64,000 bases of DNA from Corythucha ciliata (lineage: Eukaryota > Arthropoda > Insecta > Hemiptera > Tingidae). Made by a program: the position numbers and the translations under genes. Where the stretch lies: contig CM075939.1 of NCBI GenBank assembly GCA_038030265.1, positions 14,551,253-14,615,252 of the forward strand. Direction: 5' to 3'. The notes beneath the pieces are model-generated. The model ran no database searches, was not told the origin of the DNA, and worked only from the letters and a program-made list of their open reading frames with translations. Every line of letters begins with the position of its first letter. The stretch's first letter is position 1. This document shows positions 1-11,136 of the stretch, piece by piece.

Positions 1-1479
1 AGCGTGCTCGATTGATGGCACGAGGATACCAGCAAGAAAATGTCACTGACGAATTGTATTCACCCGTAGCTAGAATGATCACATTTCGTACACTTCTATC
101 TTTAGCTGTTCACAAGGGTTATCGTTTTAACCATTTCGATGTAAAATGTGCATTTCTATACGGTTCCCTTCCAGTACCAGTGTTTATGAAACCACCTGAA
201 GGTTTGAGTGTTGAAAACAACAAGGTCTGCAAACTGGAAAAGGCGCTGTACGGACTTAAAGAAGCACCTCGAAGATGGAACGAATGGTTACATTCAACCT
301 TGACGAAATTTAGATTCATTCGGTCAACTGCTGATCCATGTTTATACTTGAGAGGTAAAATTTATGTACTCGTGTATGTTGACGATTTTTGGGTTGTAGC
401 TTTTGAAGAAAAAGACTTGTCGTGTGTATTCAACATTCTCAAAGAAGAATACGAAATTAAAAATTTAACAAATTCAAAACAAATGAAATTTCTTGGAATT
501 GAAATACGAGAAATATCTACAGGACTTGTTTTGACTCAAACACAAGCAATCGATAAGTTAGCTGATATATTCCACTTGCAAGAAGCAAAATCCGTCTGTT
601 TGCCAATAAAAACTAAACCAGGCTGTGAGGAACCTGAGAAAGGTAGAGTATTAACTAATCAAAAAGCCTTACCATATCGACAATTAATAGGTGGTCTTAT
701 GTACACAATGCTTGAAACCCGACCAGACGTGTCATACGCTGTTCATTATTTTAGTACTTTTCAGGAAAGCTTCACGGAAGAGCATTGGAAACAATTAAAA
801 CATGTTCTCAGATACTTGAAAGGAACAAGAGATGTTGGATTGCGTTACAAAAAAGAAACATCGGATATACTTCTTGGATTCTCTGATGCAGACTACGCAA
901 ACGACACAAGAGACAGGAAGAGCATTTCTGGGTTTCTTTTCCAATCATTCGGGAACACAGTCGTTTGGAGAACAAAGAAACAACCTATTGTCACACTTTC
1001 AAGCGCGGAAGCAGAATTTGTCGCCTTGGCTGCTGCAGTCACGGAAGGAATCTTTTTAATCAAGTTGTTGGAAGAAATAGAAAATTCAAAAATCACTCCA
1101 GTTGCAATCAAAGAAGACAACCTGGCGTGCATGAAAGTGGCAACAACCTTGGAAACTCGCCGAACAAAACATATTGATGTTCGTTTTAATTTTCTTCAAG
1201 AACGAGTGTTGGATGGAACTATTTCATTACAGTACGTTCCTTCCTTCTGAAGACCAGGTTGCTGACATGCTAACCAAAGCACTACCTCTTCCACAATTTC
1301 AAAAATTATGTTCGATTGGGCGCTGGATTCACCGTCCCTGAATCTTCAGTCTCCAGCTAGCAAAATTGCGGGGGTGTGTTGGAAACAATTTTGAAGCAAC
1401 ACTTTCGCACATGTTAATTGTTTAAAAAATTAATAAAAAGTCATTCGGTTTTCTTTGCAAAAGGTTTATTTTCCTATTG
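1..1479 (+). mobile_element. Ty1/copia LTR retrotransposon, 3' part with start of the 3' LTR
   Basis: The pol frame enters from outside the window and runs through reverse transcriptase and RNase H. After the coding end comes a G-rich polypurine-like tract (GCGGGGG, about 1368-1374), immediately followed by TGTTGGAAACA at 1377, the usual TG start of a copia 3' LTR. An AATAAA-like signal (aataaaaag) lies in the LTR near 1432. I cannot fix the LTR end: no second LTR copy is visible for comparison and no target-site duplication could be identified, so the right boundary is approximate. Confidence 0.85.
3..1250 (+). pseudogene. copia pol fragment: reverse transcriptase and RNase H, frameshifted near its C terminus
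   Basis: The frame is open to the window edge (RARLMARGYQQ), so the N-terminal protease, integrase and start of RT are cut off by the window. Visible landmarks are the copia RT start (ARGYQQ), the catalytic YVDDF near 375-390, the LGIEI thumb motif, the RNase H core with SDADYA near 883-900, LSSAEAEF near 999-1020, and the terminal KHIDVRFNF. The frame ends at a TGA at 1248-1250. The expected copia tail (VADMLTKALP) continues in the next frame from 1249 to the TGA at 1339-1341, so a one-base frameshift near 1245 breaks the polyprotein. Otherwise the frame has no stop over 1.2 kb, so the copy is fairly young. I call it a broken copy because of the shift; a sequencing error would be the alternative. 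Confidence 0.85.
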
Positions 1480-4264
1480 TCTAGAAATCCACTGCTTTTA
1501 ACAGTTTACCACCTCCAGAACAGTCGAGGTTTCCTTCCCACGACTGACTACATTCGATGACGATGATCCCGCTTCCAAACCCCCCCTCCACCGTCGTCAT
1601 GAAGCTGAGACGATTCATGAGAAACAATCCATGTCCCCAGAAGCCCCGATTCATAAATATACTGCAGTATGAGGAATTATATACGTTGAATGAACTTGAA
1701 ACTTTGTAGAACACGCACTGACACTGCCCTGAAATGGCCATTATTTGAGAGGAACTCCTCCCTGCCTCCACTCAACCCATCACCCACTACAGAAAGGAAC
1801 TAATATCCCCGCCTTTCTTTTAAAAAGACGTCCTTTTTTTGTACCTCTTCAGGGCCTATTACACCGTGGAGGGTCGGTAGCAACGTTCCCATAAAGTTCA
1901 AGTTCGACCCTGTCTTGACGTGAGTATTAGCTGTGTAATTGTCAAAGGCGTATTCTAATTCACGCGCTTGGAGCTTTTCTTTTACGACCGGGCGGTCGTA
2001 AAAATAGGAGGAAGGAATAAGGGGACTTGCTTCATGACGCACTTTTTTTCTCTCTCTCTCTTCTTCATACCAAGACTTTGAATTGTTCTTTAAAAGCTTC
2101 CCACACACCGTATATACGTTATAGCGTCGATGAAACCGTGCGAGTTTTCGAGTCACCGGGTTTGCGTCTCTCCCGTTAATTTCAACCGCACCGATTCGGT
2201 CTTGTCGATAGACCGTTTTTTTTCTTTTAAAAAAACAATATACACGGGTAAATCGCGTGTCTCGGCTGTAGGTCCAGTCGAGAGGAGAGGGTGGGTAATT
2301 CGATACGTCTCACCACGTCTCAAAATTCAGGCACCACTTCACCAATAAGCTACCTTGCTACCAACCACCCCAGATTAGCGAAAAAAATGTAAATTTAATA
2401 CCCCCCTCCTCCCCACCACTATCACAACCATTACACTGTAAATCCCTTGCCTCGTTAAAAACAAGTCTCATTATAAGGTGGACGTGTTTTAATAAGCATG
2501 AATCACACAACTTCCTTTCCAACAGTTTCTCTCAATTCTTCACGTTCTTTTGTGTGACCAGCCTAGGATTTAAGGTCCCAGGTTGGTTCTTTTTTGTTCG
2601 TTCGGGGCGTTTTTAATTCGAATAACGCTCATCTTTGTGTCGAATGTGACCTTCGGGCTTCCCTTCGAGTCGAGGGTTATTATAAGGTGTGGGAACTTCC
2701 CGTTTTTAAACGAGTTCAATTTTTGCATGATGGCTCCGTCACGTCAGTTTCCGATTGCTCCTCGACTCAATTGAGCCAATCCGATTTTTTGTTTTGGTTT
2801 TTTTTTTTTTTTTTTTTTTCAATGTTAGCACGACATAGGCCAAACTTGACTTCCTGATCAATTTTCCCTCGTTCATTATTCTTTATTTCTCTAAATGTCG
2901 GGCTCTGAAGAAGGGCAAAAGTAAGGAAGCCTCGTAATTATAAATCTTATTAGAAAACGAGTTGTTCTTCTTAAGGGAAACGTCAAATAACGAGACATGA
3001 ATGCCACACGCGATTTTTCTACAAATTATGCATGGCAAAAAAAAAAAACAAATGAAGATTTTCTTAAATCACCTAAAATTTGGGGACGTTATTTTGAGAG
3101 CATAAAAGTGAAAAAATAATATTAAAAAAAAACAGGTTTGGAGCATCTTTATCTGTAATTGATGAACACCAGGATGTTGACAAGCCGACTAGAAACCAAT
3201 TGAGCAATTAACTTGTTTTTTTCCGATAGATATCCCACCTCCAATCACGGATACGGCGATAGACGGCCTCCCTTAAAGGGTTATTTATAATGAAAGTTCT
3301 CTAGTTCCATCGGCTATTAATTTTTTCGATAAATACTACAAAAAGATGGGGTTGGGATTCATAGTATGAGGGATGAATAATAAATATCAACCACCGGACC
3401 CCTCCTCCTACGGGGATAACGATCAATTAACATCGTGCCCACCCCTTTCCCACGTCTATAGCCAAGTTTCTGTCAGTTTCACAAATCGCTTATTATCGAG
3501 TGTCAGTTATAAAGTTAAAAGGTTAATCATTGGATATCATCTTTTTTGAAATTTTTTGGAGAGAAAAAGGCGCGTGGCTCTTCGATATAATTGCACACTT
3601 TACTCAGCTACCCCATCCAATAATTCCGCCAATTTCATAGACCCCCCCTCCCCCACAGCACAATTTTTCATAAAGTCGGCAAGGAAAGCTCGGGGTTTCA
3701 ATAATTAAAAACGAATCCGTCAGGTATAGTTTTTAAGGAAACAAAAAAGGATCCCGGACGGAGGTGACTTGCGGGAAAATTTGAGGTTTCTGTTGCATTT
3801 TTTCGACAGGCCCTGTGGTTGAGGCTGTCTTCTTTTTAACTTTCGTTATTGTTCTTGCGGGTTAAATGATAGGTGGATGTGAGGGGTGGGGAATTGTACA
3901 CTTCACCGATCATCCTCATCATCGTCTATACCCGCATATTGGTGCTCGGGGCTACGGAGAGGGGGGGGGCGCCTCAACCATACTAAATGGGGGTGGTAAT
4001 AACAATAGCGATATAGATGAAAAGAATGTTTCTAATAAACGGAGCGAATTCGTTCGTTTACGTATTGCTCGTTATGGGAACATCAGTCCCCCCATCCCAC
4101 CACCAGGTGATTTTAGTCCATAAAACTGGCTAACAACCTCAAAAATAGGGTTTTCACAGAACACGGACGTATTCGATAGCGATCCTAGAGTCGAGCAGTA
4201 GAATCGAGCAGGATCCAGGTTTCACTCAATGGGGAGGGGGGGGGTGTACTTCGGGCCTACTAAA
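1480..4264. other. intergenic, no gene recognised
   Basis: All open frames here are short and lack recognisable protein character. The stretch holds simple-sequence tracts: (TC)n near 2050-2063, a T-run near 2798-2819, C-runs near 2400 and 3645, and a G-run near 3960. I see no tRNA, TE terminus or exon that I can support. Confidence 0.4.
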
Positions 4265-4570
4265 AATGGTTTGACGGTCATTCACTGCTAAAAGTAGCTA
4301 AACTAGCTATTATCCCACCATAAAGACTTAACTGACTAAATCTGTACTTGCACCCCAAAATGTCAAAACTTACTATTTGTGCCTTTGAAAATGACTAAAC
4401 TGACTATTTGCGCCCTAAAAATTGCCAAATTGGTAATTGCCGCTCTCAAAATAGCCAAAATAACTTCATGCGCTCTAAAAATGGCGAAAATTACTAAACG
4501 GATGATTCCTGCTGTGAAAAAGCTGCAAAATCTACAATTTGCGAGGCCAAGAAATGCCCAAACTCACCAC
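4265..4570. repeat. family-3 tandem array (~35-bp unit around GCCCTAAAAATTGCC)
   Basis: At least seven degenerate units are visible, each with a core like TTTGCGCCCTAAAAATTGCC or GCGCTCTAAAAATGGC followed by AAA.T.ACTAA. Spacing is about 33-36 bp. The short open frame at 4379-4588 is just this repeat read through and is not a gene. Related units in the opposite orientation occur at the far right end of the window (63740-64000). Confidence 0.6.
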
Positions 4571-6020
4571 ACTCGGGGCTTGGTTTGACGCAGGAATCGC
4601 GCTCTATAAATGACAAATCTCATGTTATTTCCCATGAATCGTCTTCTACTAGATGAAGGTTGTAGGATTGGAGAGGGGTCTTTAAAAGGCGGGATCAGAC
4701 GTGCGTGCAGGCTTTGTCTTCGAGCGTTGTGGAGGTTCAAGTCATCATGGAGAGGCAACCACGGCATTTCTGGAGACGGCACCGCTCATTATTTACATAC
4801 GCCCAGTAGCCGTCGTCCCGCATTCTGCAAGTGGCATCATCCCTCTGTACGTGCCCCCTGACATTTTTACAGTACTATAAGGCTCCAAGGCTGATGACCA
4901 AGGCAGTCGACAGGAAAATTCGGACCAAACAGGCCAGAAATTCTCAGGGAGAACCAGATCAATGGGCTCGTCTCATCCGTTTCGATTTCCAGACTCCCCG
5001 TGGTGAGAAACACACCGCGCGGATCCAGAGTCAGCTTAAGGAGAGGGCCATATTCTGACGTCACACAGTTGGTAGGCAAACACAGTTCTCAGTCTCTGTT
5101 AACTGAAACATCGGAAAATTAAGGAAACCCAAAGGCCGGAAAAGTGGACAGGGATATAGTCCCTGTGGATATAGTCCACAGGGACTATATGAAGCTGCTG
5201 ATTTTTTTCCACGAGAAACATTGCCCCACCAAGAATCTGTCACCATGGTCCAATTATTCCAGAAAAAGCGTATACCTTTTGAGAACCTTTCCGCAGTTAA
5301 AATAGAGAGCATGCTTGCTCCTTCCCTACTAAATCGAATACGATGTTTGGGAGAAAATTCCCACGAGAACCCTGAAATTTTCCCCTACCCTAAGCCCTGG
5401 GTGATTTCCGATTGAGGCGAGTAGCCCAATACTCGCGTTTTTAGTTGATTTAAATAGCCCAAATACCGTTGGCCTAAGCCGATTTAGCCTCGAACCTCGG
5501 TTTAACCTCGAAAAAGCCCCCGGAAATATTAAATTAGCAGCCCAATCCGGCAACTTTGTTCCGTTCTCCCAAATCTTTGGGAAAAGTGTTGGTCAGTTTC
5601 AATTGGCTGAATATCCCTCCAAATGGTCCCTTTCCGGACCAAACCTGTCCCACCGCGCTTCTCACATTGAAGTTGCAAAGATAAATGCCCCCCATCTCAC
5701 GTTTTGAATCTCGGAATCAATTACGTACGAGGGAGAGATGTTTTGAACGCCGGCCGTAACGCGACGACCATTTTTTTAAACTATTTGGTGAATCCTATAT
5801 TTTTCTTCCTTCCGCTTCCTATTACACCTATAGGTAGCCAATTCGCATTGGCAAACGCACCGTCCCCCACCCCTCTCGCAATTCAGTCAACTTTTGAACA
5901 TACCCTAAATTTCTGGTCCTCCGGGCCGGATAAAACGATTCCCTCGACCAAATTCTATTGAAGCCTTTCGTTATTTTCGTAATTTCCAGGATTTATCGGA
6001 TGCGCAAATATTTTATTAGC
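4571..6020. other. intergenic, no gene recognised
   Basis: No convincing coding frame. It contains the perfect palindrome at 5154-5190 (listed separately) and a 15-base string TCTGGTCCTCCGGG near 5913 that recurs near 38178 next to family-2 repeats, suggesting unrecognised dispersed repeats. Confidence 0.4.
5154..5190. repeat. perfect 15-bp inverted repeat with 7-base loop
   Basis: The arm 5154-5168 (ATATAGTCCCTGTGG) is exactly complementary to 5176-5190, with loop ATATAGT. The loop repeats the start of the left arm, so GGATATAGTCC also occurs twice as a direct repeat. Function unknown; it could be a slippage product, a protein-binding palindrome or the end of a decayed element. Confidence 0.85.
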
Positions 6021-6029
6021 CTGCTCGCG

Positions 6030-6130
6030 GGTTTTCGTGACAACATCGAGACTAAACTGGAGAAAAAGCGCTAAAAAGTAAAAGAAAATTGCCAATTCAC
6101 GGCTAAAATTCAGAAAAGTCTGTCACAGGT
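6030..6130 (-). repeat. family-1 units, R orientation (short patch)
   Basis: Two or three units of the type CGGCTAAAATTCAGAAAA lie here, left of the hAT-like element at 6696 and opposite in orientation to the main array that follows from 6565. Confidence 0.5.
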
Positions 6131-6564
6131 CACGGGCTCGGAGCTCAGCGTTGTGGCCCAGGCCCTTGTTGAGCGTTTAGGACTTTCCCTTTCCGAGTGT
6201 CCCTACAAAAAATTCTGGAGTTGGGCAGACATCACTGAATCGCCCTCAATAAGGCATGATTTGGTGCACGATTTCGCTCATTTTGCTCGGTGGGCCAGCG
6301 AGAGCCGTTTGTGTCGAGGCTTTTCCATCAGGAGACATCGGTCGCTGAGAGCTGATGATGATAACGTGGCCGCTGTCCAGGGGGAAATTCGTGGGGCCCT
6401 AAAGGAAACGGGCCAAAATCACCTGAATCACGGGAATAACGGCTCGTCTGATCCAAAATCCGTTGCAAAATACGCTGATATAGCGCGTTTTTTTTTTTTT
6501 GTTTTTTTTGTTTTTTTGCAACGAATTGGCGTTTCCTCAATCATAGCTACGACTATGCATTAGC

Positions 6565-8840
6565 GCTATTTCTCAATTTTGGCCGTGAATTATCGTTTAT
6601 TCTTAATCTAATTGAAGCTTTTTATTAATTTTAACCTTGAATTAGCGCTTAACCTCAAGTTCCCAGCTCAAAAACCGTCAAATTGTGGTTCAAAGCAGTG
6701 GTGTAGGTAGGAATTTGTCCTAGGGGGGGATCAGATTGAAATCTCGTGGGGGTGAGGGGAGGGGGTAATTTCACATTTTAGCCATCATTCCACCCAGCCT
6801 ACACGCTCTTAAATCTATCAGATATCTTTCTGGCCCCATCGTAGCCTTGACCGAGAACAAAATTACTATTAATCCCTGATTCATGCAGACATTCCAGAAT
6901 TTTCTTTTCGATAAATCGTTCCGTTATGGAATGAGTAGAGCCCCTAAGTCTCTGTATGAACAAGACATATAATTAATTTTAACTTAGCCTTTTCCTTATT
7001 TTAGTCACGAATTACCGCTATTTCACCTTTTTTATCCGCCAATTAGCGCTTTATGACCAGTTTAAGCCGAGAATTTATCAATTTTAGCCATGAATGAGTC
7101 ATTTTTGTCAACTTTACCCGCAAATCAGCGCTCATTTTCTCAATTTTGGCCGCGTTTATCGTTCTTCTCAATTTCAGCCGCGGATTAGCAGTTTTGTCCC
7201 CCCTCCCATAACCATGAATTTGCGCATTTTCTCAACTTTAGCAGCAAAGTAGCGATTTTATCCCGTGAGTGAGTTTCTTAGTATTCCATGAGTTTGGAGC
7301 TTTCCTCAATTTTAGCAGCAAATTAGCGATTTTTTCACTTTTCTTAGCAGGGGATTAGCACTTTTCTCAGTTTTAGCTGAAAATTAGAGTTTTTCTCAAG
7401 TGTTTTCCTCAATATTAACCGCGAAATAGAGGGCTTTTCACAAATTAGTAATATTTTGGTTCACCATATGCAATGGATGTGCAATTTTTCTCAGTTTTAC
7501 CCGCGCATTAGCAGTTTTTTCACCCATTGCCATGAATTCACGCTTTTTCTCAATTTCTGCCTCAAAAGTGGCACTCAAGAGCCGCGAATGGCGTATTTAT
7601 TCAGTTTTGACACAAATTAGAATGTTTCTCAATTTTAGCCGCGAATTAACACTTTTTATCAATTCAGGCTTAAAATTAACTTTTAAAATCTCTTAATTTT
7701 GGCCAGACTACTTAATTATTTATTTTCTAAATTTTACCCGCAAATTAGTGGGTTTTCACATTTTAGCACCGCATTAGAAATTTTATATTACTTTTAGGTA
7801 TAGTTTATTGCTTCTTCTCAGTTCTAACTCGTGAATCAGGGTTGTTTTTACTTACAACCGTGCATGAATGTGCGGTTTTTCTGAATTTTAGCCACAAATT
7901 TGTCTTCAGATTAAGGCGCGAGTAAGGCGCGTATTTAAATTGAAAATTTCACCACACTTTATACGAAAATTAGTTATGTTTCTGAATTTTAGAAGTGAAT
8001 TGGCGCTTTTTCTAAATTTTAGCTGCCGTAGCGTTTCCAACCCGTGAATAACCGACTTCTCTCAATATTTGATTGCCAAGAATTGGCGTTTTCCTGAATT
8101 TAAAGCTGCAAATTAGCCATTTTTTCCAGTTTTAGCTGAGAACTAGCACTTTTCCCCAATTTGAACTGAAAATTAGCGTTTTTATCAAATTTAGCTGCAC
8201 TAATTAGTGTTTTTTTTTCAATTTTAGCCGCGAATTAGTGATTTTCTTTGTTTGCATCAGCGAATCAACGTTTTTCCTCACCTATATCCGCCAATTGCAA
8301 ATTAGCGATCTTTCCCAATTTCAGCTGTGGAATAGCGTTTTACGCTAATTTTGCGACGATTTAGGCATCAATTCCCTTTTTTATACGCGAAAGGGTGATT
8401 TTTCGCAATTTCACTTGTGAATTTGCCATTTTTGTCCAATTTTAACCTGAAAGCGTATTTTTTTTTTGGTCAATATTGTAGCGTGTTTTCTCAATTTTAA
8501 GGGCGGGGTTGGCCCAAAAACAACACTTTTGCGTTGATTTCCACAATTTATTCGTAGAATGGCCTCCATGCACTGCGAATCAGCGATTTTTTCTCAATTT
8601 AGTCTGGAAGTTGCATCGCGAGACCACGAATATGCGCTTTTTCGGTATAGCGGTATAGACACGAATATTAGCGATTTTTTTCAATTTTTTACCGCGTCAG
8701 CAAATTGCAAATTGCCGATTAGCACTTTACTGGGCTTTAAGGACCTAATGAAACTGGGGACACGGTGTATTTTCTCTTTTTAGCCTAGAATTTTCCTCAA
8801 GATATCGTGAATTTTCTCAATTTGAGCCACCAGAATAGCG
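6565..8840 (+). repeat. family-1 tandem array, F orientation (~30-bp unit)
   Basis: Dozens of degenerate units read TTTCTCAATTTTAGCC then GCGAATTAGCG, spaced about 28-34 bp. Divergence between neighbours is high, with single-base changes and small indels scattered through every unit, so this is an old array. From 6696 onward it lies inside the hAT-like element. The recurrent short open frames across it are repeat read-through, not genes. Confidence 0.85.
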
Positions 8841-9529
8841 ATTTCGGGGGCTCAACCGAATATTCGGCCCATATTCGGCTGATATCACTTGCAACGTTAT
8901 ATTCTCCAGGTCGGATAAACAGGAATTTATGGAAAGTAGCCAAATCGCTGTCCTACCGTCTGAGCTCTTCACATACCTAATAATAATAATAATTAGTGGG
9001 CGCCGGGTTTCGAACCCGGCAGGCGCCAAAGCCTCCTTTGGGCTCATACGCCGTACCCTGATCCAACCGTGTACTTCACACCCGTACTACGCGGGCGTTT
9101 CGGTCGGTGCGCGGTTTGTTGAACGCACAGCGCCGGGAACGCCCACACGAAGCCGAGTGTGCTGTGTCACAGTTCGCCGCTGCCTTATAGTGAAATGGGC
9201 AATCGCTAGATTCGAACCCAGGCTCTTATCACATACCTACATCCGTGGATAACCTAAAAATCCTCATTTTAGCTTCTCGGGCGCCCCCCCCCCCTGGCCC
9301 TTACCTCGGTACGCTACTTCGTGGGGTCTGAAGTCCAAGGAAGCATGGACGCACGCGGACCTTTTCGGGCTGCTTGAAGACGAGGAAATCTGCTAAACGT
9401 AACTTTAACGAACGCTCATTTTTGGATATTTTATGAGGCTCTTTATAGCGTTGGTACTAGTGCCCCTTCGTTCGCATACTTGTAGCTCTGGGGGGGGGGG
9501 GTCTATCCTCATATCCCCCTACGCCCCTG
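6696..9529. mobile_element. hAT-like non-autonomous DNA transposon filled by a tandem array
   Basis: The left end reads CAGTGGTGTAGGTAGG at 6696; the reverse complement of the right end reads CAGGGGCGTAGGGGG, ending at 9529. These terminal repeats agree at about 10 of the first 12 bases. The eight bases GTTCAAAG occur directly outside both ends (6688-6695 and 9530-9537), a perfect target-site duplication. CAG...CTG termini with an 8-bp duplication are typical of the hAT superfamily. The 2,834-bp interior has no transposase frame: it holds the family-1 F array to ~8840, a SINE at 8979-9228, and a GC-rich subterminal zone (9270-9320) resembling sequence near 23700. The superfamily call rests on ends and duplication only. 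Confidence 0.8.
8979..9228 (-). mobile_element. tRNA-derived SINE with perfect 10-bp target-site duplication
   Basis: Read on the minus strand, the element starts with GGGTTCGAATCTAG (Pol III B-box-like, near 9210), later has a second B-box-like arm CCGGGTTCGAAACCCGG (near 9008), and ends in an ATT repeat tail (near 8979-8995), the usual simple-sequence 3' end of a SINE. The ten bases TCACATACCT flank it on both sides (8969-8978 and 9229-9238). It is nested in the hAT-like element. The sequence following the right duplication (CTACATCCGTG) also follows a SINE-free site near 23636. The tRNA of origin is not identifiable, and the 5' end may be truncated because no clear A box precedes the first B box. 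Confidence 0.75.
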
Positions 9530-9539
9530 GTTCAAAGTA

Positions 9540-11136
9540 AATTATTTGAGAACTTAAAAGCTTACTGCGCTATAACATAAAGTAGGGCGGCCTTCTCAGC
9601 TCTCAGGGAAGGAGCGAAGCAGGGTGCGATTGTTACATTTGACCTGAACCGAAAAACGTCGCGTTACTCGAATACCGGGTCTTAAAAAGATCCAACCAAC
9701 ATCAACGAAATGTGCGGAACGTGAATGACACTTTGATGCGAAGAAGACCCATAATGGCCCTTAAGTACCGCGCCCGTCCCTTTTCTTATATTCCCGCGCT
9801 TATACTCTTTCCCAAAAAGAACATCTTCATCGCGAACATTGTCCCAGGGGATAGTGGAGTCGCCGACTCATTGTTTCGCCCTTTGAGAGAGAAAAAAAGG
9901 TCGCGGAAACGTTGTACAACTAAAAAAAACAACGTTAGAGTCGGTTAAATGAGATGATACACGCTTACTTCGTGTCCTGTCATCGTACGTATGGAGAAAT
10001 AGGAAACTGTTATAGCGCTAACATTTTTTTTTTTTTCTACTTTCGAGCGGTACAATGGGAATGCTCGGCCTCCTGGAATGAACTACGCGAGGAGAGTGAG
10101 CCGGAACTCAAAAGCTATAAACACTCCCCGCCGGACCGTTTACGCTCATGTATCTTGGTGACTGGTGAGGTAATGGCTGGACAACGGGTGGCGGGGTGGA
10201 GGAGACAAGAGTTTAAAAACCCATTCATTCAAGTACAGAAAGTGGTGTATTAAGGGACTTATTCCGACTGCGTCGGAGGGTTCTCTACCGCCGCCGCGAG
10301 ACGTATAAATGGGACCATTGTTGAAGAGGCGGAGGGCTCATACAGGGCTTCGGGAATTGCCCTCCACCCCGTCCCGCCAGCCCTACTGACTGGTGCGGTG
10401 ATTATTATTCACTATTATACACTGTACAAGAGCTACTGTTTATAGTTGTTTTCTGACTCAATCCCACGGCTTTCTATACCGGCGTGGGTGTGACCATTGT
10501 CGGCTCAACGCGGCTCTTGATTGATTTCCTACATAATCGCGTCGCGAAATTTACCGTTTATTGTTTTGTTTTTTTTTTACCTAGGACGTTGTTCCTGGAT
10601 AGTTTGAAACGGAAACAGTAGGAAACACCTGCGTTTTGCTCCCGAAGTCTCGGCGCAGTGCCAACAATTCAATATAAAAATGGCGGGCCTCAGCCTTTTT
10701 ATGGAGTCAAAGAGAGTGAATCAAACGGAGTTTCTAAGGTGGGGGGACAACCCCTGGTCCAGGGGGGGGTGAGTGTTGAGTGCAGATGTTATAGAAAATA
10801 TAACAACTACCCTCTTCGTCTCGCTCGCTAGCCAACTGTCTCACTTCTCTTTTCGTTGAGGCCTCCCGAAAAAAAAAAAAAGCGGGGAGGCTGGGTCTTG
10901 TAAACCTGTGAAGAGACTTTAACGCTGAAGGGCGGGGCAGGGGTGTCTCGTGCCCACCGCCGTCCACGTGCCCTTTTCCTCCAGCCCATCCTTTGGCCAT
11001 GCTTGGCTGATTTTTCCGAGCAGCTTTTCATCGCCCACCCTCTTTTCTTTGTTTGCTTACAGTTGTTTCCCTTCCTTCCCTCTCTTATAATTTCAAAGTT
11101 CATGTAAAATTCCCATTTTTCTTCAAATTGATTATT
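9540..11136. other. intergenic, no gene recognised
   Basis: Several short overlapping frames exist but none has family resemblance or splice-consistent extension. Poly-T and poly-A tracts occur near 10026, 10567 and 10869. It lies downstream of the minus-strand gene at 11137; no clear AATAAA was found for that gene. Confidence 0.35.

Noticed and set aside
6153..6563. A 136-residue open frame
   Set aside because: Low-complexity end, no family features, and it sits between array patches; more likely chance.
8985..9075. A tRNA gene on the minus strand (T-arm CCGGGTTCGAAACCCGG)
   Set aside because: The T-arm is good, but no matching acceptor stem or anticodon arm can be folded upstream at tRNA spacing. 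The target duplication and ATT tail fit a SINE instead.
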